From contig NW_020312935.1 of NCBI RefSeq assembly GCF_003265705.1, positions 5,258,386 through 5,322,385 on the forward strand: 64,000 nucleotides of DNA, in the 5' to 3' direction. The number at the start of each line of letters is the position of its first letter. Position 1 is the first letter of the stretch. Source of the stretch: Callorhinus ursinus. Taxonomy: Eukaryota; Chordata; Mammalia; Carnivora; Otariidae. Position numbers and translations under genes: made by a program. A model generated the notes under the pieces. The model had not been told where the DNA came from. It made no database searches and was given only the letters and a program-made list of their open reading frames with translations. Shown piece after piece: positions 34,075 to 45,949 of this stretch.

Positions 34075-34235
34075 ATCATCACAACCCTAGGAGGTAAGTA
34101 CTGTGGTCCCATTTTACAGGTGAATAAACCAAGACTCACATAGATGAAGGGACTTGCCCATGGTCACACAGCTAGCAAACAGGCCAAGATGAGAATTGAA
34201 CTCAGGCCAGCCTGACCCCAAAGCCTTTAAAACCT
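34075..34235 (-). mobile_element. MIR
   Basis: cccattttacaggtgaataa and catggtcacacagctagcaa. Confidence 0.85.
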
Positions 34236-34513
34236 CCATTTTGCCCCACCCTTTTGATCTGTTCTGTCAATATGTCTCCTCCCTGGTTCTACCTCTTCAC
34301 TTCCTGCACAAGGTCACCAAATGGGCATGTCAGGTTCCAGACAGGAGCGGTTTATTTCCCAGACAGGCCACTGGGGCATCTCATTAAAGCTGGCACTCCA
34401 GAAGAGGCTCAGTGCTCATGGGGCAGGCAGCGTGTTGACATCTGACAAAGCCCATTGAGACAAGATCTTTGGGAAACGCAACAGTACAGGAACTGGCTCT
34501 AAGAGCTGTAAGT

Positions 34514-34717
34514 AGGACACCTGGATGGCTCAGTAGGTTAAGCATCTGCCTTTGGCTCAGGTCATGATCCCAGAGTCCTGGGATTGAGCTCCACATTGGG
34601 CTTCCCTGCTCGGCAGGAAGCCTGCTTCTCCCTCTCCCACTCCCCCTGCTTGTGTTCCCTCTCTTGCTGTGGCTCTGTCAAACAAATAAATAAAATCTTA
34701 AAAAAACAAATAAATAG
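34514..34717 (+). mobile_element. CAN-SINE
   Basis: Duplication agctgtaa on both sides. Confidence 0.94.
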
Positions 34718-34984
34718 CTGTAAATAAAGTTGGCTCGCTCAACACCTTGGCTGGTGATGGGGTTCGCTGGCTGTGGCAAACCTGGAAGGGCCACCTGGCC
34801 ATCCCCAAAGGCTTTCACTGCTTAAATTAAAGTGCAAACTTCAGATGTTAATTCCCAGAGAACTTCTTGCCTTCTGACCTAAAAGGAGGCATGCCACGTC
34901 AGAGGAGCCAGGAAGAGAAAAAAAACCTTCTCCTTACCTCCATCGATACTGTGGGAGAACTGTGCATTATTATCAAACCCTGTA

Positions 34985-35195
34985 CAGGTGCTTGGATGGC
35001 TCAGTTGGTTAAGCGACTGCCTTGGGCTCAGGTCATGATCCTGGAGTCCTGGGATCGAGTCCCGCATCAGGCTCTCCTGCTCAGCAGGGAGTCTGCTTCT
35101 CCCTCTGGCCCTTCCCCCCTTCTCACGCTCTCTCTCTCAAATAAATAAAATCTTAAAAAACAAAACAAAAAAAACAAAACAAAAAAACAAAACCC
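34985..35195 (+). mobile_element. CAN-SINE, subfamily B
   Basis: A-rich tail expanded with caaaa units; imperfect duplication around aaaccc-tacaagg. Confidence 0.92.
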
Positions 35196-35561
35196 ATACA
35201 AGGCAAACACATGCCACTGAGGCCAATTCTAAAAACTTTCCCTTCTTGTTCTTAATGCTCTGTTTCTGCTGACTGGGCAGGAGTGCAGACTAGTCAGGAT
35301 GCCATTGTAAACACCCTTTTAAGCCATTAGCTTATTAGGCTCCTGTGGAGAGCCTGCCTGCCTTTTGATTACATAATACATCAAACTTATCTTGGGTGTT
35401 CATTTTCTTCGGCAGGTAGGTGCCTGTGGTTTCCCAGAAGCCCTTCTGTTTACGAGAAGCCGGCAAACCAAGGTTCTTCAGAGGATGGGGCCGTGCGGAG
35501 TAAGAGCTCTACTACCTCAAACAGGAACTGTTTCATTAATCCATGATCTCATTTCCCCACC

Positions 35562-36422
35562 CCTTGGAATTTTTAAAAATCGAGATATAATTCAGTAATG
35601 TAAAATCCACCAATCCCAAGTGTATAATTTCAGCGGTTTCTAGGTTTTTCCCTATGTTGTATAGCCATCACTACAATCTAATTCCAGAACATTTCCATCA
35701 CCCCAAAATGAAAACTGCACACCCATCAGCAGTCCCAATTCCTCTCCTTTTCCCCCCAGGCCCCTGGCAGCCACTCATCTATGAGTGTCCGTATGAATCG
35801 GCCTATTCTGGACATTTCATATAAATGCAATCACACATTATGGGGCCTTGTGTATCTGCCTTCTTCCACTTAGCCTATTTTCGAGGTTCATCCAAGTCGT
35901 ACCAGGTATCAGTGCTCTGTTCTTTTTCGTGGCTGAATACTCTTCCATTGTATAGGTAGACCGCATTTTGTTCATCCAGTCACTAGTTGATGAACATCTG
36001 GGTTGGTTTTCATTTTGTTTTGTTTGACTGCTATGAACATTCATGTATAAGTTTTTGGGTAGACATATATATGTTTTCAAGTCTCTTGGGTTGATACCTA
36101 GGAGTGGAACTGCTAGCTTGAATAGTGATTGTGCTCAGTTTTTTGAGGAAATGCCAGAGGTTTTCCACAGTTTTCCATTCCCACTAGTGCATGAACGTTT
36201 TAATTCCTCTACATTCTTGCTAACAGTTGTCATTTTCTGGTTGTTTTTTAGAGATTTTTAAGTAACTTCTACACCCAACGTGGGGCTCAAACTCACAACC
36301 CCGAGATCGAGTCAACATGCCCTAATGCCTGAGCCAGCCAGGTGCCCCTGTGTTTTTCAAATTATAGCCATCCTAGTGAGTGGTAAGTACTATCTTACTG
36401 TGGTTTTGCTAATGATCTTTTA
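35562..36422 (-). mobile_element. L1 3-prime fragment
   Basis: Antisense L1 sequence: ggcctattctggacatttc, ggctgaatactcttccattg, ttgggttgatacctaggagt. Sense relative to CDH1. A SINE sits at 36247-36349. Confidence 0.88.
36247..36349 (-). mobile_element. Old short-type CAN-SINE inside an L1 fragment
   Basis: Ends gagccagccaggtgcccc; flanking L1 sequence continues on both sides. Confidence 0.88.
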
Positions 36423-36519
36423 AGGAAACCTGTCACCTCCCCTAGAAAAATCACAGCCTCACAAACACGGGGTTGCTTTGAAGGCAACCCTGGCTAAAAC
36501 ATTTTGGTGGTGGTTTAAT

Positions 36520-36800
36520 AGCAACTAGTACTATTACTTCTACCACCAACACTTTCTGTAGCACATACCATGTGCCAGGCTCATTATATTAGACATTTAA
36601 CCTTCACCAGAACTATAACAAGTGCCATTATTATCTCCATTTGACATATGGGAACAAAGAGGCACAGAAGGGCTGAGTAGATTGCTCAACGTCACACAGC
36701 CTATTACTAACATGAAACTGGAATTTGAGCACAGATCAGTCTTGGCCACAGAGCTCTGGGCCACTGTGCTTTCACAGATAGGAAGCACAATGCCAACATG
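36520..36800 (-). mobile_element. MIR, near full length
   Basis: accatgtgccaggctcatta, caacgtcacacagcctatt, gggccactgtgct. Confidence 0.85.
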
Positions 36801-36944
36801 CTTGAACACTACAGCCTAAATGAACCCAAGGTGATGATTCTGGCTTTCTCTAAACCAGTTCATGATATAAGGCTTATATACACCAGCATTACATTTGTGA
36901 TGGGGCTCTCTGTGGGAGATGGGACCACCTGGTGGTAACAAGCT

Positions 36945-37130
36945 GCAAGTGGAAGTCACAAACACCTGGACTGAGCTTTCAGCTCCATCACTCAGACCTC
37001 CAGTTCAAGTTAAGTCGTTTGCCAAACCTCCAGGCCTCAGTTTCCTCATCTGGGAGATGGGTCTAATGGTGATCTCTAAATCCAAGACCTGGAGTGAGGA
37101 TTAAATGAGAAAGTGCAGACAGAAAAAGAT
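36945..37130 (+). mobile_element. MIR
   Basis: caggcctcagtttcctcatc, gagtgaggattaaatgag. Confidence 0.8.
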
Positions 37131-37745
37131 CAGCACCCTAGCTGACATATAAGCCTGTCGGACTCGGATTTTATGCACAGGTTGTTTTGCTAAAAATGGT
37201 GCATAACTCAAAGGGTGCTAAGTTTTCCTGTAAAAGTAGATGTGAAGGATTCCTATTCTTTAGAAGTTGCAGACAAAATGACACTTTATTATGTAAAACA
37301 TTATAGGGCAATTTCAAGTTTGAATTAGTCTGTGCGCTGTACAGTGGCTAGGGCGGAACTCCGTGCCCATCAGGCATTATGCTAAGCATTTTATCATTCA
37401 TGTTCATAGAGAGCATAATTATTCAAATAGCAAAAGTAGATGAGCTGTCCTTGTTACCTGCTACTATGTTAAAAGAAACTGAAAATAACTATTTGGGCAC
37501 TTTATAACTTTCACTGCTTAATTCCTCCCCTTTTGAAGGTCCGTGGTAGATACAACGTGGAAAGGGGGTGCTCAGCTAACGCTGAACACCCAGGTACCAT
37601 GAATGTGTTCTGGAAAATGCTCACACCGGAACTTACACTGTCTTGACCTTGAGGTCTAACTTCAGGGCCTATTAAAATATAACCTTGTATTCCTTTTGAA
37701 AGCAACGTGCTGACACCACCAGCTCTGTTTACTTCAAAAGCTTCA
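37131..37745. other. Single-copy intron 2 DNA
   Basis: Nothing recognised. Confidence 0.55.
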
Positions 37746-38115
37746 TTTTTTTTTTTTTTAAGAATGCCAGCTATGCTTTATTACAGGGGAAAGAAAGAAA
37801 TTAAGTCTTTTTGAATTACAAACTTGAATTCCATGTGCGGCTAGTGCGTACATGGATACAGTTTACACAAAACTCCTTTGCGTATAAACACAAAAACAAA
37901 CTTCCATCCCCTCCTTGCATCCCATAGACACTTTAAGTTCTATTCCCCAAGTGGGACACAAGGAGGCCAGTGGCTCCGACTAGAAGAGAAGAATGCCATC
38001 ATTTCTTCTCGCATTCCCCACTGCATATACCGTGACCACAGAGGCCAACATTTTAAATGGCTTGCATGCAAATTCCATAACAAGATATTCCTGGGAGAGT
38101 TGGGCATATTTTGAT
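37746..38115 (-). pseudogene. Possible 3-prime-UTR retrocopy of an unidentified mRNA
   Basis: A T run at 37747-37760 followed about 20 bp later by ctttattac (minus strand gtaataaag, a poly-A signal) and about 350 bp of non-repetitive sequence looks like the poly-A end of a processed transcript inserted on the minus strand. No coding segment is seen and I cannot name the parent gene. An unannotated repeat end is the main alternative. Confidence 0.4.
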
Positions 38116-38284
38116 TATGGAATGGCTGTTAGATGAGACTTTAAATTTTCTTTGTTGGGACAATGGTGATCTTTAGTTGTGGTTCAAAAGGAGCATGTCC
38201 TTACTCTTAGGAGATGCAGGTTAAAATATGGAGTGGTGAGGTCTACGACATACATTGAGATGGCTCACAGGGCCAACAAACACA

Positions 38285-38469
38285 CCGAAGCCAAGTATGA
38301 CCATGCTGATTGTAAAATGTAAAGTACTTAAGTGTTCACTGTACTATTTCTCAACTTCTATGTATGTTCTAAGTTTTTTTTTCCCGAAGCCAAGTATGAC
38401 CATGCTGATTCTAAAATGTAAAGTACTTAAGTGTTCACTGTACTATTTCTCAACTTCTATGTATGTTCT
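38285..38469. repeat. Recent tandem duplication, period 99 bp
   Basis: An 86 bp unit (38285-38370) recurs at 38384-38469 with one mismatch (g at 38312, c at 38411); a short poly-T/CC spacer lies between. Confidence 0.97.
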
Positions 38470-38470
38470 G

Positions 38471-38632
38471 TTTTTTTTTTTTTAAGATTTTATTTATTTA
38501 TTTGACAGAGACAGCGGGAGAGGGAACACAAGCAGGGGGAGTGGGAGAGGGAGCAGGAACACAAGCAGGGAGCCCGATGCGGGACTCGATCTCAGGACCC
38601 TGAGATCATGACCTGAGCCACCCAGGCACCCT
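38471..38632 (-). mobile_element. CAN-SINE with internal rearrangement
   Basis: Part of the body is deleted and an aacacaagcaggg stretch is repeated. Confidence 0.88.
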
Positions 38633-38815
38633 TTTTTTTTGAGATTTTATTTACTTATTTGAGAGAGAGGAAGCACCAGCGGGGGGGTGGGGGGAGGCAG
38701 AGGAAGAGGGAGAAGTAGACTCGCAGCTGTGCATGGAGCCCAATGTGGGATTCGATCCCAGGACCCTGGAATCATGACCTGAGCCACTTAACTGACTGAG
38801 GCACCCAAGCGCCCC
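38633..38815 (-). mobile_element. CAN-SINE, tandem with the previous one
   Basis: Second reverse copy head-to-tail, ending aagcgcccc; ctaagttttt follows as in the sequence left of the tandem duplication. Confidence 0.9.
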
Positions 38816-39254
38816 TCTAAGTTTTTCATGGTTGAAAAAGTTGTGGGAGTGGGGGAAGTTCTACAGGAAGAAATAACCAAACTAACCGACCATGTATGTA
38901 CTGAGGATGGAATCAGGAACGCTCTTCAGCTAGGCTGCATGGACACAGTGGCACCCATGGCTGATGCGAGGACAAAGGCCCCCATCCGCGGGTAAGCAGC
39001 CTCTGTCCTGAGCCTCATGTCCACCCTCCAGCTGCTGCTCAGTATCTCACTATCTGTTTGAACACTAAATGCCAGCCATCCACTTTGACTGCAAAGGTTC
39101 CATGTTGTACTGGGCATCATTCAACATTTTAAGACATCCACTCCTGAAGGTTCATAACCACTGGCCATTTGCCAAAGAACATTCTTTCTCCTTAGCTTCC
39201 AGAGTCTCTGCTCTTGGCTAACTCTGACAGCATAACTTGCTTCCCTTGCCTGAA

Positions 39255-39420
39255 AATAGGGAAGAGCCCTGTGGCACGGAGGTTAAGCTCTGATACGGAC
39301 TTGAGTTCAAACCCAGCTCTGCCATCTCCGAGCTGCATAATCCCGGGCCAGTCACTTTACTTCTCCAAGACTCAGTTTATTTCACTCCAACACAGAGATA
39401 ATACAGTCAGTTCTATTATA
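39255..39420 (+). mobile_element. MIR
   Basis: gcacggaggttaagctctg, gttcaaacccagctctgcc. Confidence 0.82.
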
Positions 39421-39902
39421 CTTGTTTCGAAAATGCAAGTGTGTTCCAACAAGAATGACTTATTAGGGAACAATTTGAGCATAACTCAAATTTCAAGTTT
39501 GCTCATGTGTGTAATTTTGTCTGAGAGAAACACTAGGTGAATACAGAGCAGTATATTCTGCTGAAGGGTAGGAATGCACAAAACACACAGATCCTCCAGC
39601 CACACCCATCCACATCTGGGGTTACCACTTTCCATCTGACTTCACATTATCTTCCTTCCACAAGAACTCACAAGATGCAGCCCCACCAGACCTACTCCCA
39701 CAAGCAAACTTTTTTTTTTTTTAACGTATTACAATGAAGTTTTTGAGTGCTGTGCCTCTAGCCATTTCCCCATAAGCCCTGTGTCTTTTTACTGGGCGAT
39801 TTTGCAGTGTGGTGGTTTTCAGGAAGGCCTTTGTCCCCTTACAATGTAGTCATAAGTGCAGTTGCGACCTTACAGAGCTGGTGAGATCTATACAAGACAC
39901 AT

Positions 39903-40018
39903 GCCTCGAGGGGCTGGCTCAGTTGGAGGAGCATGGGACTCTTGATCTCGGAGTTGTGAGTTTGAGCCCCACATTGGGTGTAGAGATTACCTAAATAAAC
40001 TTAAAAAAAAAAAAAAAG
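39903..40018 (+). mobile_element. Old short-type CAN-SINE
   Basis: Short body with gtgtagagattacctaaat and A tail. Confidence 0.85.
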
Positions 40019-40099
40019 GAGAGAGGGAGAGAGAAACTTTTTTTTTTTTTTTGAGAGGGAAAAAATTAAAAAAAAAAAAAAATACATGCAAGGAGAGGT

Positions 40100-40200
40100 G
40101 AGTCCAGTGCCAGGCACACTGTAAGTACTCAATAAATGTTGGCTAACAATAGTCTCTCATTCTGAATGCAGAGCCTGGCGCATAAAAGATGCTCAGGGAA
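40100..40200 (+). mobile_element. MIR/L2 3-prime ends
   Basis: gtgccaggcacactgtaag, tactcaataaatgttggc. Confidence 0.6.
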
Positions 40201-40494
40201 CACTTACTATTCCCTTTCCTTGAAAGGTGTATGGTTTATTAATCTCAGTGAACTAATTAAAGAGACTTATCCTTCTCTCTCAAGAGGCTGGGAGGGACAA
40301 CAACTGTCAAACCGTAAATTAGAGATGAGGCTTCAAAGAACCAATGGAGCCCTTCCCTTCCATGCCTGGCCGTAGAAGTCATGAAGACAATGACCCTGTC
40401 TGCAAGGAGTCCAGGAATGCAAACTCTTGGCCATCGTGCAGCAGTATGAGGTCAACTGTGAGACAGGTATCCTAGAGTCCTACTGTAGGTCAAG

Positions 40495-40735
40495 GCCACA
40501 GCATAGTATTAAGTGACTAAGAGTCCAGGTGAGAGGTCAGATGACTAAGTTCAAACCCCAACTCCATCACTTACCAACTACTTCTTCCCACTGTACTTTC
40601 CTTACCTGTAGAGCAAAGATCACCATGGTCCCTATTTTCTAAAGGGATGAGATGATTCAACAAGCTAATCCACGTAAAGCCCTTAGCACAGGCTCAGACA
40701 TAAGAAAATTTCAGGGAATATTGGCTGCTATTCCA
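40495..40735 (+). mobile_element. MIR
   Basis: gttcaaaccccaactccatc and gtaaagcccttagcacagg. Confidence 0.8.
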
Positions 40736-41146
40736 GGCCTATAAGAGAAAGTCGCATTCTATCCGCAACAGCGCTAGAGCAGGAAACAATACCTATGTGT
40801 AGCAGCCAGGGGAGGCTGGGTTTAGCGGGAATTGAGAGACAGGATACAGTGGGTACAAACTAATTTTGATCAACCATCCACCCCAAATCCTCTCTGATGC
40901 ATAGCCTGCACTTAACTAAGCCATATTCATTGAATAAACCTAATGTTCTGGTCTCTCACATCATTTCCTAAAGAAATAGACAGAGCCTCCTCCAATTGAG
41001 GACAAAGGTTCCATGATTAACCAGAAGGATAAATCAGTTGACTGGAATGGTTCAATCACTTCATCTGGGTGGAAGCTGACACAGTGGTATTTGTCTTTCA
41101 AGAGACTTATCTTTAGTCAGTCATAAAAAAAAGAATGAAATCTTGG

Positions 41147-41260
41147 AGCACCTGACTGGCTCAGTCGGAGAAGCAAGGGACTCTTGATCTCAGGGTTCTT
41201 GAGTTCAAGCCCCATGTTATGTATAGAGATTAAAGGAGAAAAAAGAGAGAGAGAGAGAAA
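41147..41260 (+). mobile_element. Old short-type CAN-SINE
   Basis: Duplication aatgaaatcttg on both sides. Confidence 0.9.
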
Positions 41261-41316
41261 AAAATGAAATCTTGCTATTTGCAACAACATGGAATTTAAA
41301 TATATGTATTTAAATG

Positions 41317-41336
41317 TGAATGAATGAATGAATGAC
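41317..41336. repeat. (GAAT)n short tandem repeat
   Basis: About four gaat units. Confidence 0.9.
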
Positions 41337-41419
41337 TGAAGCGACCAACTGACCCACAAACAGGATCTGGTCTCTGCCTTCCCCTCCAGTGCATCTCCCA
41401 CCTGTTACCACATTGCATC

Positions 41420-41820
41420 CATCAGGCCCTTGCCACGCAAGCCTTTTCCTCCCTCAGTAAACTGTGTTCTTTGTGGTCTTAGGCTCTTGGTCCTGGCCAT
41501 TTCCTCTGCTTCCAACAGTTCCTTTTATGGGACCCTCCCACGCAGCATTACACATAACGCACACTCCCCTCATGACAACATGCCTGACCCACTCTTAGCT
41601 ACGTTCGGCCCCCTCCCCACTCTAATTACTCTCTACCCCATTTCTCTGCTTCATTTCCTTCATAGAATGTGCCATTCTGTGAAAGCCTATTTATTTACAT
41701 GGTTCGTGTCTATTTAGACACTAGAACTGAAGTTCCCTGAAGGCACCGGCCTATTGTGTTGCCCTTTCTGCAGTACTCCAGTACCAGCAAAAGGCAGGCC
41801 CAGAATAAACATGGATTGAC
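41420..41820 (+). mobile_element. L2-like fragment
   Basis: L2-type composition and order ending ccagaataaacatgg; diverged. Confidence 0.55.
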
Positions 41821-41849
41821 TCATGCCCACCTGAGGGCAGATGTGGAGT

Positions 41850-41940
41850 CATTCATCCATCTATAAACATTCCCTGAGTGCCTACTAAGTGCTCAATACT
41901 GTGTTCAGGGCTGGGGGTCAGGATCGGATGGAAGAGAGAC
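41850..41940 (+). repeat. Ancient mammalian repeat fragment
   Basis: gagtgcctactaagtgctca start of the same family. Confidence 0.5.
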
Positions 41941-42219
41941 CCAAGTCCTTACCTCTGGGGTCTCTGTAGTCCCAGGAGGAGAATATAGGCAGAGGGAACC
42001 TGGCCAGGGGTGGCATCCATGGGAAGTAGGCCCAAGTCCAGAAGGTAACATTTTTAGGATGGGAGGCAGCACTCCCTGGAGCACACACCTGGTGGTGGCG
42101 AGCAAGACTCTCAGGCCAGCAGGTAGGAAGCTTAGCTTGACCATCTAGGCCAGAGAAAGGGCTGCACTAAGTGGCCCCCCAGAGCCCCTCCAACTCTGAA
42201 ACTACTAATCCTCAGGCAA

Positions 42220-43240
42220 TGTGAAAAAAACATAATAGTGGTCAAGACAGTCCTAAAACGTGTTTGGAACCACAAAAGACCCCGAACAGCCAAAGCAATC
42301 TTGAAAAAGAACAAAACGAGATATCACAATACCAGATGAGATATACTACAAAGCTGTAGTCATCAGAAAAGTATGGTACTGGCACAAAAACAGACACACA
42401 GATCAATGGAACACAATAGAGAGCCGAGAAATAAACCCATGATTTTATGGTCCATTAATCTACAACAAAGGAGGCAAGTATATACAATGGGAAAAAGAAA
42501 GGCTCCATAAACGGTGTTGGGAAAACTGGACAGCTACATGCAAAAGAATGAAACTGGACTACTTTCTTACGCTGTACACAAAAATAAACTAAAAATAGTA
42601 ATAAAATAAACTCAAAATGGATTAAAGACCTAAATGTAAGGGCACCTGGGTGGCTGTTGGTTAAGCGACTGCCTTCGGCTCAGGTCACGATCCCAGGGTC
42701 CTGGGATCGAGTCCCACATTGGGCTTCCTTTGCTCTGCGGGGAGCCCGCTTCTCCCTCTCCCTCTGCCTGACACTCTCCCTGCTCTCTCTCTGTCAAATA
42801 AATAAATAAAATCTTAAAAAAAAAAAAGACCTAAATGTAAGACCATAAAATTTCTAGAAGAAAATATAGGCAGTAATCTCTTTGACACGAGCTGTAGAAA
42901 CATTTTTCTAGATATGTCTCCTCTGGCACAGGAAGCAAAAGCAAAATAACTGGGACTACATCAAAATAAAAAGCTTTTGCACAGCAAAGAAAACCATTAA
43001 CAAAACAAAAAGACAACTACTGAGTGGGAGAAAATATTTGCAAATGATATATCTAATAAGGGAATAATATCCAAAATATATAAAGAACTTCTACAACTCA
43101 ACACCCAAAAAACCAATAATCCAATTTAAAAATGGGCAGAAGACACCAACAGGTATTTCTCCAAAGACATACAAATGACCAACAGACACATGAAAGGTAC
43201 TCAACATCACTAATAATCAGGAAAATGCAAATCAAACCAT
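42220..43240 (+). mobile_element. L1 ORF2 3-prime part
   Basis: Well-preserved ORF2 C-terminal region: atggtactggcacaaaaac, aaagaatgaaactggac, ttttgcacagcaaagaaaac, ccaacagacacatgaaa. Frame is broken and no full ORF remains. A SINE lies inside. Confidence 0.93.
42641..42825 (+). mobile_element. CAN-SINE inside L1 ORF2 region
   Basis: Perfect duplication aaagacctaaatgtaag on both sides. Confidence 0.96.
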
Positions 43241-43245
43241 AATGA

Positions 43246-43367
43246 GGGGGTACCTGGCTGGCTCAGTTGGTGGAACCTAGGACTTTTGATCTCAGGGTTG
43301 TGAGTTTGAGCCCCACGATGCGTATAGAGGTTATTTAAAAATAAATAAGCTTTTTAAAAAATAAACA
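43246..43367 (+). mobile_element. Old short-type CAN-SINE at the end of the L1
   Basis: Head gggtacctggctggctcag; lacks the CT-rich middle. Confidence 0.88.
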
Positions 43368-43459
43368 AAATGTGGAAGGGGTGATCCAGTTCATCAGATC
43401 CTACCATGAAAAGGACAAAAATGGCCTTAAGACCTTCTAAGCAGCAGATCTATAGGTCA

Positions 43460-43620
43460 TGGTGAACCACACACTAAATGAAACTCTCTGGGCCTCAATT
43501 TCCTCATCTGAAATGGGGTGGAGAACCTACTCCCACCGAGTGATAGGGAGAATTATATGTTACTATACAAATGCTTAGGGCAATGCCTGGCATACAGTAG
43601 GAACTTTATCAGTGTTAATA
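43460..43620 (+). mobile_element. MIR 3-prime part
   Basis: ctctgggcctcaatttcctc and caatgcctggcatacagtag. Confidence 0.78.
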
Positions 43621-43785
43621 ATAAAAACAGTGATTATGTTTTACAGTTATCAGGAATAGCAATAAGTACTACTATTTCTGAATGCCCAATGCATGCCTGA
43701 CATTCTGTATTTTTCATCTCATTTAATCTCCCCAATAACCTTAAAAGTAAGTACTACTAATCCCATTTTTTAAAGGATTTTTATT

Positions 43786-43990
43786 GGGGCACCTGGGTGG
43801 CTCAGTTGTTAAGCGTCTGCCTTTGGCTCAGGTCATGATCCCAGGGTCCTGGGATCAAGCCCCGCATCGGGGTCCTTGCTCCAAGGGAAGCCTGCTTCTC
43901 CTTCCCCCAACCCCCCTGCTTGTGTTCCCTCTCTCACTGTGTCTCTCTCCGTCAAATAAATAAATAAAATCTTAAAAATAAAAAAATAAA
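43786..43990 (+). mobile_element. CAN-SINE, subfamily A, tail-to-tail with a reverse SINE
   Basis: Inserted into the tail of the reverse SINE that follows; the pair is bracketed by tactactaatcccatttt. Confidence 0.92.
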
Positions 43991-44170
43991 AGATTTTTTT
44001 ATTTGAGAGAGGGAGAGAGCACAAATAGGGGGAAGGGCTGAGAGAGAGGGAGAGGAAGAAGCAGGCTCCCAGCTGAGCAGGGAGCCCGATGTGGGGCTTA
44101 ATCCCAGGACTCTGGGATCATGACCTGAGCCAAAGGCAGATGCTTAACAGACTGAGCCACCCAGGCACCC
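43991..44170 (-). mobile_element. CAN-SINE, host of the preceding insertion
   Basis: Reverse copy inserted in a MIR; outer duplication tactactaatcccatttt. Confidence 0.92.
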
Positions 44171-44359
44171 TACTACTAATCCCATTTTGCAAAGGATGAA
44201 AATAACAGGAAAACAGGATGTCCTTTAAAAAATCATTTTATCAATGTCCCAGGATTAGACCACTGAGAGCTTGGACTGCCTGAGTCAGTTATCTCAAGGA
44301 AGGGAAGCTATGCATCCCAGTAATTAGGTGAAAATTGTGAATCCTTGCCCTGTCACAAA

Positions 44360-44500
44360 GTATCCAAGGGGACCTCACCTCTTTTGAGCCCCAGGCTCAT
44401 CTCTAAAATGGAAATAATTATAATAGGGTTAGTGTGCAAACTAAATGAGCTTACAAATGTAAAGCCAAGTGCCTGTCAATAATTGAAAGCTTAATAATGG
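44360..44500 (+). mobile_element. MIR fragment
   Basis: aggctcatctctaaaatgg and taaagccaagtgcctgtcaa. Confidence 0.6.
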
Positions 44501-44619
44501 TCTTCAATTATTTGACACTTCTACTGAGGACGATTCATTGAGAACAAGGCACAAAATATAAGGAGAAACCAGATCCAATTGTAATAAGGAAATTCCCCAT
44601 GAGAGAAAAATAAATCTTA

Positions 44620-44811
44620 GATTTTTTTTAAAAGATTTTATTTATTTGACAGAGAGACAGTGAGAGAGGGAACACAAGCAGGGGGAGTGGGAGAGGGAGA
44701 GGCAGGCTTCCCACGGAGCAGGGACCCAGATGCTGGGCTTCATCCCAGCACCCTGGGATCATGACCTGAGCTGAAGGCAGACACTTAATGACTGAGCCAC
44801 CCGGGCGCCCC
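44620..44811 (-). mobile_element. CAN-SINE
   Basis: Flanks agaaaaataaatctt and agaaaataaatctt form the target duplication. Confidence 0.94.
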
Positions 44812-45949
44812 AGAAAATAAATCTTTAAAATGTGTTAAGTATCTGAAAATCATAACATGTCCATAAATACTTTTAAAGGAGATAAATCACCTGTCTTAGG
44901 GCAAATCTTTTTAATAACCCACGTATCCTCGGGTTCATGATTAATTGCCCTCTAAAATACAGACTGCATTTAGAATCACATTTCTGAAATGACTTACACA
45001 TTCGCTGGATCTGTTATCAAAGTCCAGGTGGATTATTCCTAATGAAATCCCGTCCCCTGGCCCCCCTCCCCACCAAAGTAGAAAAGCACCTGTATTCCCT
45101 GTTCACAGCAAGGAAAGTCCCTAAATTTCTTTCTTTCTTGGCCCAACCTTAAAACTGAAACTGCAGCTGCCTTATCTCCACGTTGGATCTGTCTTCTGCC
45201 AGGCGTGAGTTTCAGGGCAGCTTCTCCAGGACAGCAGCTGGGCTTGGCCATGCATCTTAATATTGGCTGGGCAACTCCTAACACCTCGGTCTGAAACCGA
45301 GTACTTAATTTGTCAAATCATCCACTACCCTTCCTGGCCTAACAGCCTAGAGACAGCAGACACCCAGGGACTACCTGGAGGGAAGACTACCTGAAGGGAA
45401 GAACGAATGATGGGTGAGCGGAAGGTAGGAAGGAAAGAGGAAGAAAGGAAGGCAGAAGAATAAGCTCAGTTGGCCATCCAAGCTCTCCACTTGCTCTGCC
45501 AGAGTTTTTGTCATTCCATCCACACGTCTTCCATATTTTGTTCATATCTTCTTCTCCAGGGAAACATGGGGAGTTCACAGCGCTCAATGTAATTTCTCTT
45601 GCCCTCTAACTTGACAGACACTGGGGCTGGCTCCCACTTCGGACTGGCTCCGCTGCACGGAGCCAAGACTTGAACACCTCTTTTCAGGGAGAATTCGATG
45701 CCTCAAAGTCTGAGGAAAGCTGTGGACCCACTGAGCCCAAAAAAGGCTTGAGAGCGCGCTTGCGCACACAGCCTCGCCTTGTTCACATCCGAGTACATTC
45801 ATGCATTTCCCCACCCCCACCAAGTCCAATCAAGAATCACGTGATTTTTTTATTTTTTTTTTAAATGCCGCAGTTTCCCTCAGACCTCTTGACTCTGGAT
45901 CGTTAGCAAGGAGGCCCCTCCAAGTCTGCACTTTAAACAGTGTGGGTGA
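44812..45949. other. Single-copy intron 2 DNA
   Basis: Contains the motif cluster at 44888-45030; otherwise no gene or repeat seen. Confidence 0.55.
44888..45030. promoter_or_regulatory. Candidate intronic enhancer (motif cluster)
   Basis: Non-repetitive intron 2 segment with a CACCTG E-box (44888-44893), an HNF1-like ggttcatgattaat (44932-44945), a TCF/LEF-type ATCAAAG (45016-45022) and a CAGGTG E-box (45025-45030). CDH1 is regulated by E-box repressors and TCF signalling, but such motifs arise by chance; no conservation was tested. Confidence 0.2.

Larger units (their letters stand above)
43640..44215 (-). mobile_element. MIR fragment split by two SINEs
   Basis: ctcatttaatctccccaata before and tcccattttgcaaaggatga after the SINE pair. 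Confidence 0.7.

Noticed and set aside
42220..43240. Active L1 element
   Set aside because: Only the ORF2 end is present, the frame is broken and a SINE interrupts it.
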